Of a stretch of 64,000 nucleotides of DNA, positions 35,080 to 45,672 are shown piece by piece (the stretch's first letter is position 1; the number at the start of each line of letters is the position of its first letter). The stretch covers positions 310,001-374,000 of the forward strand of contig CAWAJU010000004.1 in NCBI GenBank assembly GCA_963782495.1. The letters are read 5' to 3'. Origin of the DNA: DASQBT01 sp963782495. GTDB lineage: Bacteria; Pseudomonadota; Gammaproteobacteria; Burkholderiales; Thiobacillaceae. The notes below the pieces were generated by a model, which ran no database searches, was not told where the DNA came from, and was given only the letters and a program-made list of their open reading frames with translations. The translations under genes and the position numbers were made by a program.

Positions 35080-35616
35080 TCAGTCGGGCGCCTTGGCATG
35101 CAGTGGCGCGGCCGGCGCCTCGCAGCCCTGGGCTTGGCCTATCCCCTTCAAGTAGGCTCTGCGCACGCCTCCTGCAGCGATTGAGGCTGCCACTTCCTTG
35201 GAATGGCGCTCGGCGCCGGTAAGTTTCCGCACCCAACCCCTATAGGGCACCAAGCCCTCGGCAGCCCCTCTGAGTGCGCCGATTGCAGCGTCACCTGCGG
35301 CCACCGTCCCGCGTTCTATGAGGCTGGGATCTTCGGCGGACTGAGGCGCATCGAGATCCGGTCCGAGGGCTTCATCGAGCGACTGCACTTCAGCCGTCAG
35401 GGCGGCGCACGTTGCATCCTTCGGCAGCAGATATGGGCTCTGCTTGGCATCGCTCAGGGCCTTTGGAATCTTGGCACGCAAGAGATTGAGGTCGGTCAAT
35501 GGCGCTGCAACAGCCTGCGTGATGCGCATTCCCGAATCAGGCTTTTGAGGCGACGGTGGCACGGCGCAGGCAGTCAGCATAATAGGCAGGATAAGGTGTA
35601 GGGGTTGCAGTCTCAT
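35080..35616 (-). CDS. Predicted lipoprotein, unknown function
   Basis: A 178-residue protein starting MRLQPLHLILPIMLTACAVP with a clear lipobox LTAC at residue 17. The rest is Ala-rich; a segment GTVAAGDAAIGALRGAAEGL resembles a short glycine-zipper-like helix, and a Cys pair (ATCAAL and GCEAPA) may form a disulfide. The ATG at 35,616 is preferred because it places the lipobox near the N-terminus. No family recognised. It is divergent from the FAD oxidoreductase gene. Confidence 0.7.
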   Translation of the reverse strand: MRLQPLHLILPIMLTACAVPPSPQKPDSGMRITQAVAAPLTDLNLLRAKIPKALSDAKQSPYLLPKDATCAALTAEVQSLDEALGPDLDAPQSAEDPSLIERGTVAAGDAAIGALRGAAEGLVPYRGWVRKLTGAERHSKEVAASIAAGGVRRAYLKGIGQAQGCEAPAAPLHAKAPD

Positions 35617-35814
35617 AGCCAGGAAGTTTAACAAGACTGTCTCTTCAGTGTTCGGTACATGCTTCAGACAGCGCTCATGGTTGTTTTCCTTGCACCAGCG
35701 ACTAAGGTGCAAAGTAGGCGACTTGGCGCATCTTCCCGCTTGGCGCAGCGTACGTCGCATGGGGTGTGCCAGCCCTTTTGCCTTAGATCTAACAATACCT
35801 CCAAGGAGGACGCC

Positions 35815-37197
35815 ATGGCTTTGGAAGCAAACATAGAAACACTCAAGTCAAATCTGCGCGGTGCGCTGATCCGGCCCGGCGACACGGGCTACGACACTGC
35901 GCGCAAGGTATACAACGGCATGATCGACAAGCGTCCGGGCTTCATCGCGCAATGCGTGGACGTGGCCGACGTTATCGCTGCCGTCAACTTCGGCCGCGAT
36001 GCCGGCCTGACCATTGCAGTTCGGGGCGGCACCCACAGTGGTCCCGGCCTCGGGACCGTGGATGACGGCCTGGTCATCGACCTGGGACGCATGAGGGGCA
36101 CCTGGGTTGATCCGGCGGCCGGCACGGTGCGCGTCCAAGGGGGCTGCAGGTGGGGTGATGTCGATCATGCCACCCACCCGTTCGGACTCGCCACCCCCAG
36201 CGGTTTCATCTCGACCACCGGCGTGGGCGGCCTCACGCTGGGCGGCGGCATCGGCTACCTTTCACGGCGCTACGGCCTGACCATAGACAATGTGACGGGA
36301 GCAGACCTGGTTCTCGCCGATGGCCGCTTCGTGACCGCAAGCGCGACCCAGAACGCGGACCTGTTCTGGGCGCTGCGCGGCGGTGGCGGAAACTTTGGCG
36401 TCGTGACCTCGTTCGAGTTTCGCCTGCACCCGGTCAGCATGGTCCATGGTGGACCGATGATGTGGCCGGTGGAGCGAGCCGCCGAGGTGCTGCCGCTCTG
36501 GCGCGATTTCATAAAGACAGCGCCTGACGAGATCAACGGCTGGTTTGGCTTCGTGACGGTTCCGCCGGGGCCGCCGTTTCCGGAGCAGTTCCACCTCAAG
36601 AAGATGTGCGTCGTGGTGTGGTGCGACACGGGCCCGAAGGATCAGGCGGAACAGCGGCTCGCGGCAATCCGCAAGGACTTCGGCGCACCGGTTATCGATT
36701 TCGCCGGACCCATCCCATGGCCGGTGTTGCAGAGTCTGTTCGACCCGCTGATGCCTCCCGGCTTGCGCTGGTACTGGAAAGCCGACTTCTTCAATGAACT
36801 GAGCGACGCGGCGATTGCGCTGCACATCAAGCACAGCTCCGAGCTGCCGACCCCTCTGTCAACCATGCACATCTACCCGATCAACGGCGCGGCGCAGCGG
36901 GTCGGCAGGAGCGACACCGCGTTCAGCTTCCGCGACGCCACTTTCGCCCAGGTGATAGTGGGAATCGATCCGGACCCCGCCAATGACCAAAAGATCACCC
37001 AATGGGCGCGCGACTACTGGCAGGCCTTGCATCCCCATTCCGCCGGCGGCGCGTATGTCAACATGATCATGGATGAAGGGCAGGCTCAGGTGCAGGCGGC
37101 CTATCGGGACAACTACGACCGCCTGGTCACGGTCAAGGACAAATACGACCCGAGGAATCTGTTCCACCTGAATCAGAACATCCAGCCCTCAGCGTAA
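35815..37197 (+). CDS. FAD-linked oxidoreductase, BBE family (PCMH type)
   Basis: A 460-residue berberine-bridge-enzyme-like flavoprotein. AAGGAGG lies just upstream of the ATG. The FAD-binding PCMH domain has the motif AVRGGTHSGPGLG, whose His is at the 8-alpha attachment site, and VQGGCRWGDVDHAT, whose Cys is at the 6-S-cysteinyl site, so bicovalent FAD is likely. GVGGLTLGGGIGYLSRRYGL and LFWALRGGGGNFGVV follow. The C-terminus has the BBE stretch (NMIMDEGQAQVQAAYRDNYDRL, DKYDPRNLFHLNQNI). No signal peptide. The substrate, often an alcohol, sugar or alkaloid-like compound, cannot be read from sequence. Confidence 0.92.
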   Translation: MALEANIETLKSNLRGALIRPGDTGYDTARKVYNGMIDKRPGFIAQCVDVADVIAAVNFGRDAGLTIAVRGGTHSGPGLGTVDDGLVIDLGRMRGTWVDPAAGTVRVQGGCRWGDVDHATHPFGLATPSGFISTTGVGGLTLGGGIGYLSRRYGLTIDNVTGADLVLADGRFVTASATQNADLFWALRGGGGNFGVVTSFEFRLHPVSMVHGGPMMWPVERAAEVLPLWRDFIKTAPDEINGWFGFVTVPPGPPFPEQFHLKKMCVVVWCDTGPKDQAEQRLAAIRKDFGAPVIDFAGPIPWPVLQSLFDPLMPPGLRWYWKADFFNELSDAAIALHIKHSSELPTPLSTMHIYPINGAAQRVGRSDTAFSFRDATFAQVIVGIDPDPANDQKITQWARDYWQALHPHSAGGAYVNMIMDEGQAQVQAAYRDNYDRLVTVKDKYDPRNLFHLNQNIQPSA

Positions 37198-37398
37198 CGG
37201 CGCCACGCTTCCAGCACGGCAGAGACTATCCAGCGGCGCGATTGCCTCTGCCGTCGCGGCAAGCCTACCAGCCGGACCTGGGTTGGAATGGGCTCACCAA
37301 GGGTGAGCGGGTGTTCGCACCCCATCGTGGTGTCAACTGACGGGAGCATCCGCCCACCCTGCCAATGCAGTTCACAATGACCCGGTGGATCAGGCTGA

Positions 37399-37890
37399 TC
37401 AATTCTTCTTGCCCTTGTCGGCGGCCGCGCGCAACGAGGTGTCCACTTCGCGCTTGAAGGTCGGCATGTCGATTGCCATACCGTTCAGTATCGTGCTCCA
37501 GTGACGCGAGATCGCCGCCATTGCGACGGCTTCCTTGATCTCGTCGTCGGTTGCGCCATATGCTCTCGCAACGGCAGTATGGAAATACACGCAGTACGCG
37601 CAAGGCACCTGCGCCGCAACCGCGAGCCCGATCAGCTGCTTGACCTTGGGCGTAAGAAAGCTCTGCTCACTGGCTTGCAAGGTCTTGAATTCGGCCCACG
37701 CGCCGGGGATGCCGGCCTCCGGAAATGCCTTGAAGAATCCCGGCACGATGCCGAGCGTGGCCTGAATATCCTGATAGGTCGCAGCGGCATTGGCGTGGAC
37801 ATCGTCTGCGGCTGCGCTGCCGGACGCGACAGTGCCCAGTACGGCGCAGGCTAGTATGAATTGACGCGAACATTTGAGGCTGAGTAACAT
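37399..37890 (-). CDS. Exported carboxymuconolactone-decarboxylase-fold (AhpD-like) protein
   Basis: A 163-residue protein with a signal peptide (MLLSLKCSRQFILACAVLGT, predicted cleavage near SAAA-DD) and a CMD/AhpD fold. The motif QVPCAYCVYFH has the CxxC pair and following His of AhpD-like peroxidatic enzymes. Most AhpD-like proteins are cytoplasmic, so the signal peptide is unusual. It is divergent from the BTAD regulator gene (114 bases apart) and may be its target. Confidence 0.85.
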   Translation of the reverse strand: MLLSLKCSRQFILACAVLGTVASGSAAADDVHANAAATYQDIQATLGIVPGFFKAFPEAGIPGAWAEFKTLQASEQSFLTPKVKQLIGLAVAAQVPCAYCVYFHTAVARAYGATDDEIKEAVAMAAISRHWSTILNGMAIDMPTFKREVDTSLRAAADKGKKN

Positions 37891-38004
37891 GATTTTCTCC
37901 TGATGGAAGGTTGAGAAGAGGATGAAAAGCCGGCTTCCATGCCGTGCGATCCATGCCTAGTATTTTCAGCCTGCGTTGGAGCGATCGTTGGAGGGAGCGT
38001 GGAA

Positions 38005-41000
38005 ATGCAACAATCTGCACGCGATTCAGCCGCCCGAGAACCTGACATTCAGATTCAACTATTGGGTGATCTGCGCGTTACCCGAGCTGGAAGGCCGTTA
38101 GCGCTGCCGGCATCCAAGCGCAGTCGTGCGTTGCTTGGTTATCTTGTCGCAATCGGCGTCGCGCAATCGCGTCAGGTGCTGTGCGACCTGTTGTGGGATG
38201 GCCCCGATGATCCGCGTGCCGAATTGCGCTGGAGTCTGACGAAGTTGCGCCCGGTCATCGACGCCCCGCAGGCGCGACGCATTGAGGCAGATCGCGAACG
38301 TGTGTTGTTCGTGCCCCATGGCGCAGGCATCGACACCGTCGCGGTGCAGACGCTGCTGGCTGGCGGCGTCGAACAGACCGCTGTCGCGGAACTCGAGCAA
38401 GCCGCCGCACTGCTAGCCGGGGAGTTCCTGGCCGGACTCGAACTTCCTGCCTGCTATCGCTTTCACCAGTGGTGCATGGCCGAACGTGAATGGTACGGTG
38501 CACTCTACCGAAAGGTCCTCGCCGCCTTGATCGAACGCCTGCCCGACCAGCCCGAACGCGCACTTACACATGCGCGCGCGATGGTCGCTGCAGATCCCCT
38601 CTCCGAACCGACCCACGCGACCCTCGTTCAACTCTTGTCAGCGTCCGGCCGGATACGCGACGCAGAAGCGCACTGCCGCCATGCGGAAGCCCTGTTTCAA
38701 CGCGAACTGGGTGTCATGCCGGACAAGGAATTGCGCGATGCGGCACGACAGCTGCGCGCCGCCCAGCCGCACCCACAGCGCGCCATGGCTGAACCCATGC
38801 GGCCCGACCCGTTGCCAATCCGACGCGCAGCGCGCGAGGCGGAGCGCGACACGGCGTCACCCCTGGTCGGTCGCTCGAATGAATGCCGTGTGATCGAGGC
38901 AGCTGTGGCCTCGCTTGAACGTACAGGTTCACGCAACCTGCTGTTGTTTGTTGGCGAACCCGGAATAGGCAAGACCCGGCTCCTGCAAACGCTGAGCGAA
39001 TGTGCTTCAGGCGTCGGTTGCCGGGTGTTCTCTGCGCGCTGTTTCGAGGCCGAGATGATGCGCCCTTACGGCAGCTGGATCGATGCGCTGCGCACCCTGC
39101 CGCCAGAGCTGGTTGCGGAACCGTTGCGGCGCGACCTGAGCCCCTTGCTTCCGGTGACGGAATCCCCTGCGATCGAACAGGGCGGCCGCACCCGCCTGTT
39201 CGCCGCCGCGACCGCGCTGATCAAGGATCTGGCGGCCACACAGCCCGTGCTGCTGATCCTGGATGATTTGCAATGGCTGGACGAAGGATCGGCGGCGCTG
39301 CTGCACTATCTCACGCGCAGTGCCGACCCGGCCACTCGCCTGTTGATCGCAGGTGCTGCGCGGCAGGGCGAGATCGACGACAACCCATGGGCCAGAGGCG
39401 TGCTGCATTCGCTGGCGCGCGAGCATCACCTGCAGGAATTTGCGCTCGAGCCACTCAACGCCGCCGATGTGGCCACGCTGCTGGCACGCAGCGCGCCGGC
39501 GCTCGACACCGAGGCCGTGTACCACCAGAGCGGCGGCAATCCGCTGTTCGTGCTGGCGCTGGCCAACGCTGCCAGGGTGGGCGACGCCGCCGTCGATCTA
39601 TCGCTGCAGGCCCTCACCGGGGAACAAATACAGCGACTGGACACAAACGCTCGCGAACTCGTCGTCTGGAGCGCAGCCATGGGGCGTGAATTCCGTCCCG
39701 AGACCTTGAGCCTGGCCATGAACATTCCCGAAGCGGATCTGATGCTGCGCTTTGACCGGCTTGAACGCCGAGGCCTGCTAAGAGAGACCGGCGCCGGCCA
39801 CTACGACTTTGCCCACGACTTGGTCCGCGAGGCGGTGTATCGCGGTCTGTCCCAGCCTCGTCGCCGTGCCCTGCACAGGCAGATCGCACACGCGCTGAAG
39901 GCCGCCGCCGCGAGCGATCCCGGTCTGCATGGGGAATTGGCCTACCACGCCAGTCAGGCCGGCGATGCCCCGCTCGCCGTGCGCGCCTACATTGCGACGG
40001 GAGAGCACTGCCTGCGGGTGTTTGCCAATCCACAAGCCATTGCGGCAGCTGAACGCGGCCTCGCCATGCTGGAGCAACTCCCCGCCGGGGCCGAACGTGT
40101 CAGCATGCACATCGAACTGCTGAAGCTGCGTATCGTGGCGGCCTCAGGCACAGGTGCACGACGCATAACGGAACTGAGAGACCAACTGCAGGAGGCGATC
40201 GAGACTGCCGAATTAATGGGCCTGTACTCGGTGGCTGCCAGTGGCCTGCACATGCAATCCTGGTTGGCGCAGCAGGCCAACGATCTTGAAGCGACCCGGG
40301 TGGCGACCTTGCGTGCCGAGCGCCTGACCCGCAGCGCGGACGCGGTGACCCATTGCCAGCAGTTGGCCAACAGCGGGCGCTGCCTGCTCGAAGTCGAAAG
40401 CGACATGGCACACGCGCGTGCGCTGATCGCCGCTGCCTCGGCGAAGGCGGACAGCATGAATCTGCAGCTGATCGAGCTGGAATGGGCCCGCGGGCTGATT
40501 GCCCGCTGGGATGGGGAGCTCGACACAGCACAGGCGGCATTGCGCACCTCGGTCGGACTGGCGCGGGTGCGCGAAGACCGCTGGCGCGAATTCGAATGCC
40601 TGGTTTGGCTGGCGACCATAGAACTGGAGCGTGGGCAATTTGATGCCGTTGAACAGGTCTGCCAGGAAGTGGCCGAGGTCGCCACCCGCATGGGGGATGT
40701 AAACGCCCCGATGGGCGCAGCATTGCGGTCGCTCGCAAGCGAGCGGCGCGCACCTGACGGCACGGCCGACAACGCACGGACCGTTCTCGAAGCGAGCCTC
40801 GCTGAATTTCGCAGGCTGGACGACAAGGTGCATCTCGCCTATGTGCTGAATCAGGCTGCGGCACTCGATCTGGAGCACGACCGCCTGGCGCAGGCAGAGG
40901 CAGCTGCCACGGAAGCGCTCGGTGCCGCTCAGCGTGTTGGCCGAAATACCGAGATCATCGTTGCCCAAGCCTTGCTTGCGTGCATCGACTACGCCAGGGG

Positions 41001-41172
41001 AAAACCCGAAAGGTCGGTCAATTGTTCTGCCGCAAACGGGGGCGGCGAGGCAGTTCCAAGCGCACGCGCCAGGTCCTTCCTGGAACGGGTCGAGCGAGCC
41101 TCCCGCGGCAGTCGAACTGCAAAAACGAATATTCGGCCCATTCCAACGCCGGTTCCAACGAAGGAACCGTAA
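38005..41172 (+). CDS. BTAD and AAA-ATPase transcriptional regulator
   Basis: About 1,055 residues; the start at 38,005 has GGAGGG nine bases upstream. Order: an OmpR-like winged helix (IQIQLLGDLRVTRAGRPLAL, LRWSLTKLRPVIDAP), a bacterial transcriptional activation domain (residues about 100-250, with YHQWCMAEREWYGALYRKVL-like sequence), an AAA ATPase with Walker A GEPGIGKTRLLQ and Walker B LLILDDLQWLDEG, then long TPR-like helical repeats to the end. This is the SARP/AfsR-like layout of single-protein regulators. The last 50 residues are unusual in composition, and a frameshift near 41,020 cannot be excluded. It probably controls the neighbouring FAD, CMD and DUF4242 genes; this is inference. 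Confidence 0.85.
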   Translation: MQQSARDSAAREPDIQIQLLGDLRVTRAGRPLALPASKRSRALLGYLVAIGVAQSRQVLCDLLWDGPDDPRAELRWSLTKLRPVIDAPQARRIEADRERVLFVPHGAGIDTVAVQTLLAGGVEQTAVAELEQAAALLAGEFLAGLELPACYRFHQWCMAEREWYGALYRKVLAALIERLPDQPERALTHARAMVAADPLSEPTHATLVQLLSASGRIRDAEAHCRHAEALFQRELGVMPDKELRDAARQLRAAQPHPQRAMAEPMRPDPLPIRRAAREAERDTASPLVGRSNECRVIEAAVASLERTGSRNLLLFVGEPGIGKTRLLQTLSECASGVGCRVFSARCFEAEMMRPYGSWIDALRTLPPELVAEPLRRDLSPLLPVTESPAIEQGGRTRLFAAATALIKDLAATQPVLLILDDLQWLDEGSAALLHYLTRSADPATRLLIAGAARQGEIDDNPWARGVLHSLAREHHLQEFALEPLNAADVATLLARSAPALDTEAVYHQSGGNPLFVLALANAARVGDAAVDLSLQALTGEQIQRLDTNARELVVWSAAMGREFRPETLSLAMNIPEADLMLRFDRLERRGLLRETGAGHYDFAHDLVREAVYRGLSQPRRRALHRQIAHALKAAAASDPGLHGELAYHASQAGDAPLAVRAYIATGEHCLRVFANPQAIAAAERGLAMLEQLPAGAERVSMHIELLKLRIVAASGTGARRITELRDQLQEAIETAELMGLYSVAASGLHMQSWLAQQANDLEATRVATLRAERLTRSADAVTHCQQLANSGRCLLEVESDMAHARALIAAASAKADSMNLQLIELEWARGLIARWDGELDTAQAALRTSVGLARVREDRWREFECLVWLATIELERGQFDAVEQVCQEVAEVATRMGDVNAPMGAALRSLASERRAPDGTADNARTVLEASLAEFRRLDDKVHLAYVLNQAAALDLEHDRLAQAEAAATEALGAAQRVGRNTEIIVAQALLACIDYARGKPERSVNCSAANGGGEAVPSARARSFLERVERASRGSRTAKTNIRPIPTPVPTKEP

Positions 41173-41220
41173 TCTTCGAACCGCAACACCCGATCAACCC
41201 AGGATTTGAAGGAGACCGCC

Positions 41221-41469
41221 ATGACACGCATCATTGTCGAACGAAATTTCGAAACTCCGCAGTCCGACGCCGACATGGCCAAAGTGGCCGACCGCGAACG
41301 CCCCTGTCTGGAGGTTTACAAGGTGCAATGGAAACGCAGCCTGCTTTCCACCGATCGGCGCCGCATGGTGTGCGAGTACGAAGCTGCGGACGCCGAAACG
41401 GTGCGCAAGGTGCAACGCGAGGCGCAGGCCATGTTTGATCGCATTTGGGCTGCCGACGTCATCGAGTAG
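41221..41469 (+). CDS. DUF4242 small protein
   Basis: An 82-residue protein with AAGGAG before the ATG at 41,221. It starts MTRIIVERNFETPQSDADM and contains LEVYKVQWKRSLLSTDRRRMVCEYEAADAETV, the pattern of DUF4242 ferredoxin-like proteins. A Streptomyces member binds nickel; whether this one does is unknown. It lies 48 bases after the BTAD regulator and is likely co-transcribed. The pairing of DUF4242 with large BTAD regulators is seen elsewhere. Confidence 0.85.
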   Translation: MTRIIVERNFETPQSDADMAKVADRERPCLEVYKVQWKRSLLSTDRRRMVCEYEAADAETVRKVQREAQAMFDRIWAADVIE

Positions 41470-41553
41470 AAGCAGGCCGACGTGGCGCAGCGCGCCCGGC
41501 CCGGACAACGGACAGCGCAAGCAATCGTGGCTGCAGTCGCCTAGCGATTCAAC

Positions 41554-44079
<2,526 letters not shown>

Positions 44080-44389
44080 GACAGACCCAAAAAAAAGGAG
44101 ATGACAAGGCAGGCTCCGGATTCCCGTCTCGCACATCGCGTTTATCGATACATCAATAACTAATTAATATTGTGGTTGACGAAGCTGCGTGCATTGCCCG
44201 CAGTTACGTCAGTGGATATCTAGATCCACCAATCATTCTTTCACACGGATGGCGACAAAGTCAACGTTTGCCTGCCCGCGCAATGAAGACCTCGCCGCAG
44301 CGGCATGCCGCCAGAATCCGGCCATAGGGGTGCGTTTGCGATGCCTCATTCCGTTCGGCGCGCCTGCCAGACTCGGGTAAGCTTGTGGC

Positions 44390-44902
44390 GTGAACGATTT
44401 GATCCGGAGTCCGTCCCCAGCTCCCGATGCCCACCATGAGCCGCCCGAGCTTGAGGTGGTGATCGAGATTCCGCGCGGAAGCTTTCTCAAGCGTGGCTCC
44501 ACCGGCCACATCGATTTCATTTCGCCCATTCCCTGCGCCTACAACTATGGTTCCGTGCCAGCCTACATCGGCCTGGAAGGCGACCTGCTGGATGCGGTGG
44601 TGCTCGGGCCGCGTCTGGCGCGCGGCACCCGGATTCGGGTCAAGGCCTGGGGGGCAGTGGTCCTGACAGATCGCGGCATGAAGGACGACAAGCTGATTTG
44701 CAGCGCCGACCCGCCGACTCCGTCGAAACGCAGGGCGGTAATGCGATTCTTCCGCTTCTATGCAAGATGCAAGGGGCTGCTGAACATTTGGCGGCGTCGC
44801 CCCGGGCGCAACGCGTGCGAAGGCTGGTGCGAGGCCGCTGAAGCAATCGCTCGCGCCCGGCCGCGCGACGATACATGGACGGGGCCGCCAATCGAATTCT
44901 GA
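44390..44902 (+). CDS. Divergent inorganic pyrophosphatase-like protein
   Basis: A 170-residue protein from a GTG start. It follows the soluble family I pyrophosphatase pattern: VVIEIPRGSFLKRG, CAYNYGSVPAY, GDLLDAVVLGPRL and TDRGMKDDKL. Compared with E. coli Ppa, the second and third aspartates of the DxDxxD cluster and both later ones (equivalent to 97 and 102) are kept, but the first Asp (65) is Glu, and the C-terminal Tyr-Lys is Cys-Lys. It may still hydrolyse pyrophosphate or may have another phospho-substrate. No strong ribosome binding site. Confidence 0.75.
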   Translation: MNDLIRSPSPAPDAHHEPPELEVVIEIPRGSFLKRGSTGHIDFISPIPCAYNYGSVPAYIGLEGDLLDAVVLGPRLARGTRIRVKAWGAVVLTDRGMKDDKLICSADPPTPSKRRAVMRFFRFYARCKGLLNIWRRRPGRNACEGWCEAAEAIARARPRDDTWTGPPIEF

Positions 44903-44926
44903 ACCGCGTCAGGCGGACACTATCTC

Positions 44927-45670
44927 CTACCGAACTCCGTGGCGGAAACGATATCCCTTGTAGCCCAATATCACACCATCAGGCGTGATCTCCTCCAGGC
45001 TGAGACCGGACGCCGATTGCTCTCCTTGGCCCAGCATCTCGCCGTTGATCATGACTCGTCGATCCTTGGGCTTGCTCGAGTAGACATGAAACGAAATCGA
45101 TATGGTGGGAATTTCCTGCTGGATCGAGGCCGGAAGTTCATTCAACGCCATTACCCGTTTCCCTTGCCCGGCATCGGCAGGTCCGGCAAGCTCTTTCGCT
45201 TCCGCCGGAGCGACTGCCGGCTCCCGCTGGACGACCGCATCAGCCGGTGCCTCACTGGCGTGAGACTCGCTCTGGGCCAGCGCCGGGGTTTCGTGCCGCA
45301 CGGCGCTGACCGAGGGCAGGTGAGCAAACTGATCGCTTGAAGTTGGCCCCGGCGCAGCCAGGCCAGGTTCCATTGCGCCGGCCAAGTGAGGCTGCGGAGA
45401 AACCGGCACCGAAATTGCCGACTGAACGCCTGGCTCCATCGGGTGTGTGGCGGCAGCTTGCGGTGCGGGAACCGACTCTTCCGACTGCCAGGGATGCAGC
45501 CAGCCAACTGCAATCCCTGCACAGAGCAGAACTGCCATGATGACACCATTGAGGGGAAACCTGGGTCGTTCGAGCGCCGTCGCCGTTGCCTGTACGGTCA
45601 GCAAGGTCGGTGCCGCACCGCGCCGACGCTGCTGATCTGATTTCTTGAGCGCATCGAGGATATACGACAT
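44927..45670 (-). CDS. gspB: General secretion pathway protein B-like (GspB)
   Basis: A 247-residue bitopic protein: a short cytoplasmic start MSYILDALKKSDQQRRRGAA typical of GspB/PulB, a membrane helix (GVIMAVLLCAGIAVGWLHPW, residues about 40-60), a Pro and Ala-rich periplasmic linker and a conserved C-terminal domain (IPTISISFHVYSSKPKDRRVMINGEMLGQG...LEEITPDGVILGYKG). GspB works with GspA to place the type II secretin in the peptidoglycan. The start is two bases from the stop of gspA. No other type II genes are in the window. Confidence 0.92.
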   Translation of the reverse strand: MSYILDALKKSDQQRRRGAAPTLLTVQATATALERPRFPLNGVIMAVLLCAGIAVGWLHPWQSEESVPAPQAAATHPMEPGVQSAISVPVSPQPHLAGAMEPGLAAPGPTSSDQFAHLPSVSAVRHETPALAQSESHASEAPADAVVQREPAVAPAEAKELAGPADAGQGKRVMALNELPASIQQEIPTISISFHVYSSKPKDRRVMINGEMLGQGEQSASGLSLEEITPDGVILGYKGYRFRHGVR

Positions 45671-45672
45671 GA

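Noticed and set aside
44212..44229. Inverted repeat GTGGAT-N6-ATCCAC before the pyrophosphatase-like gene
   Set aside because: Short and isolated; no second copy or promoter context to support an operator.
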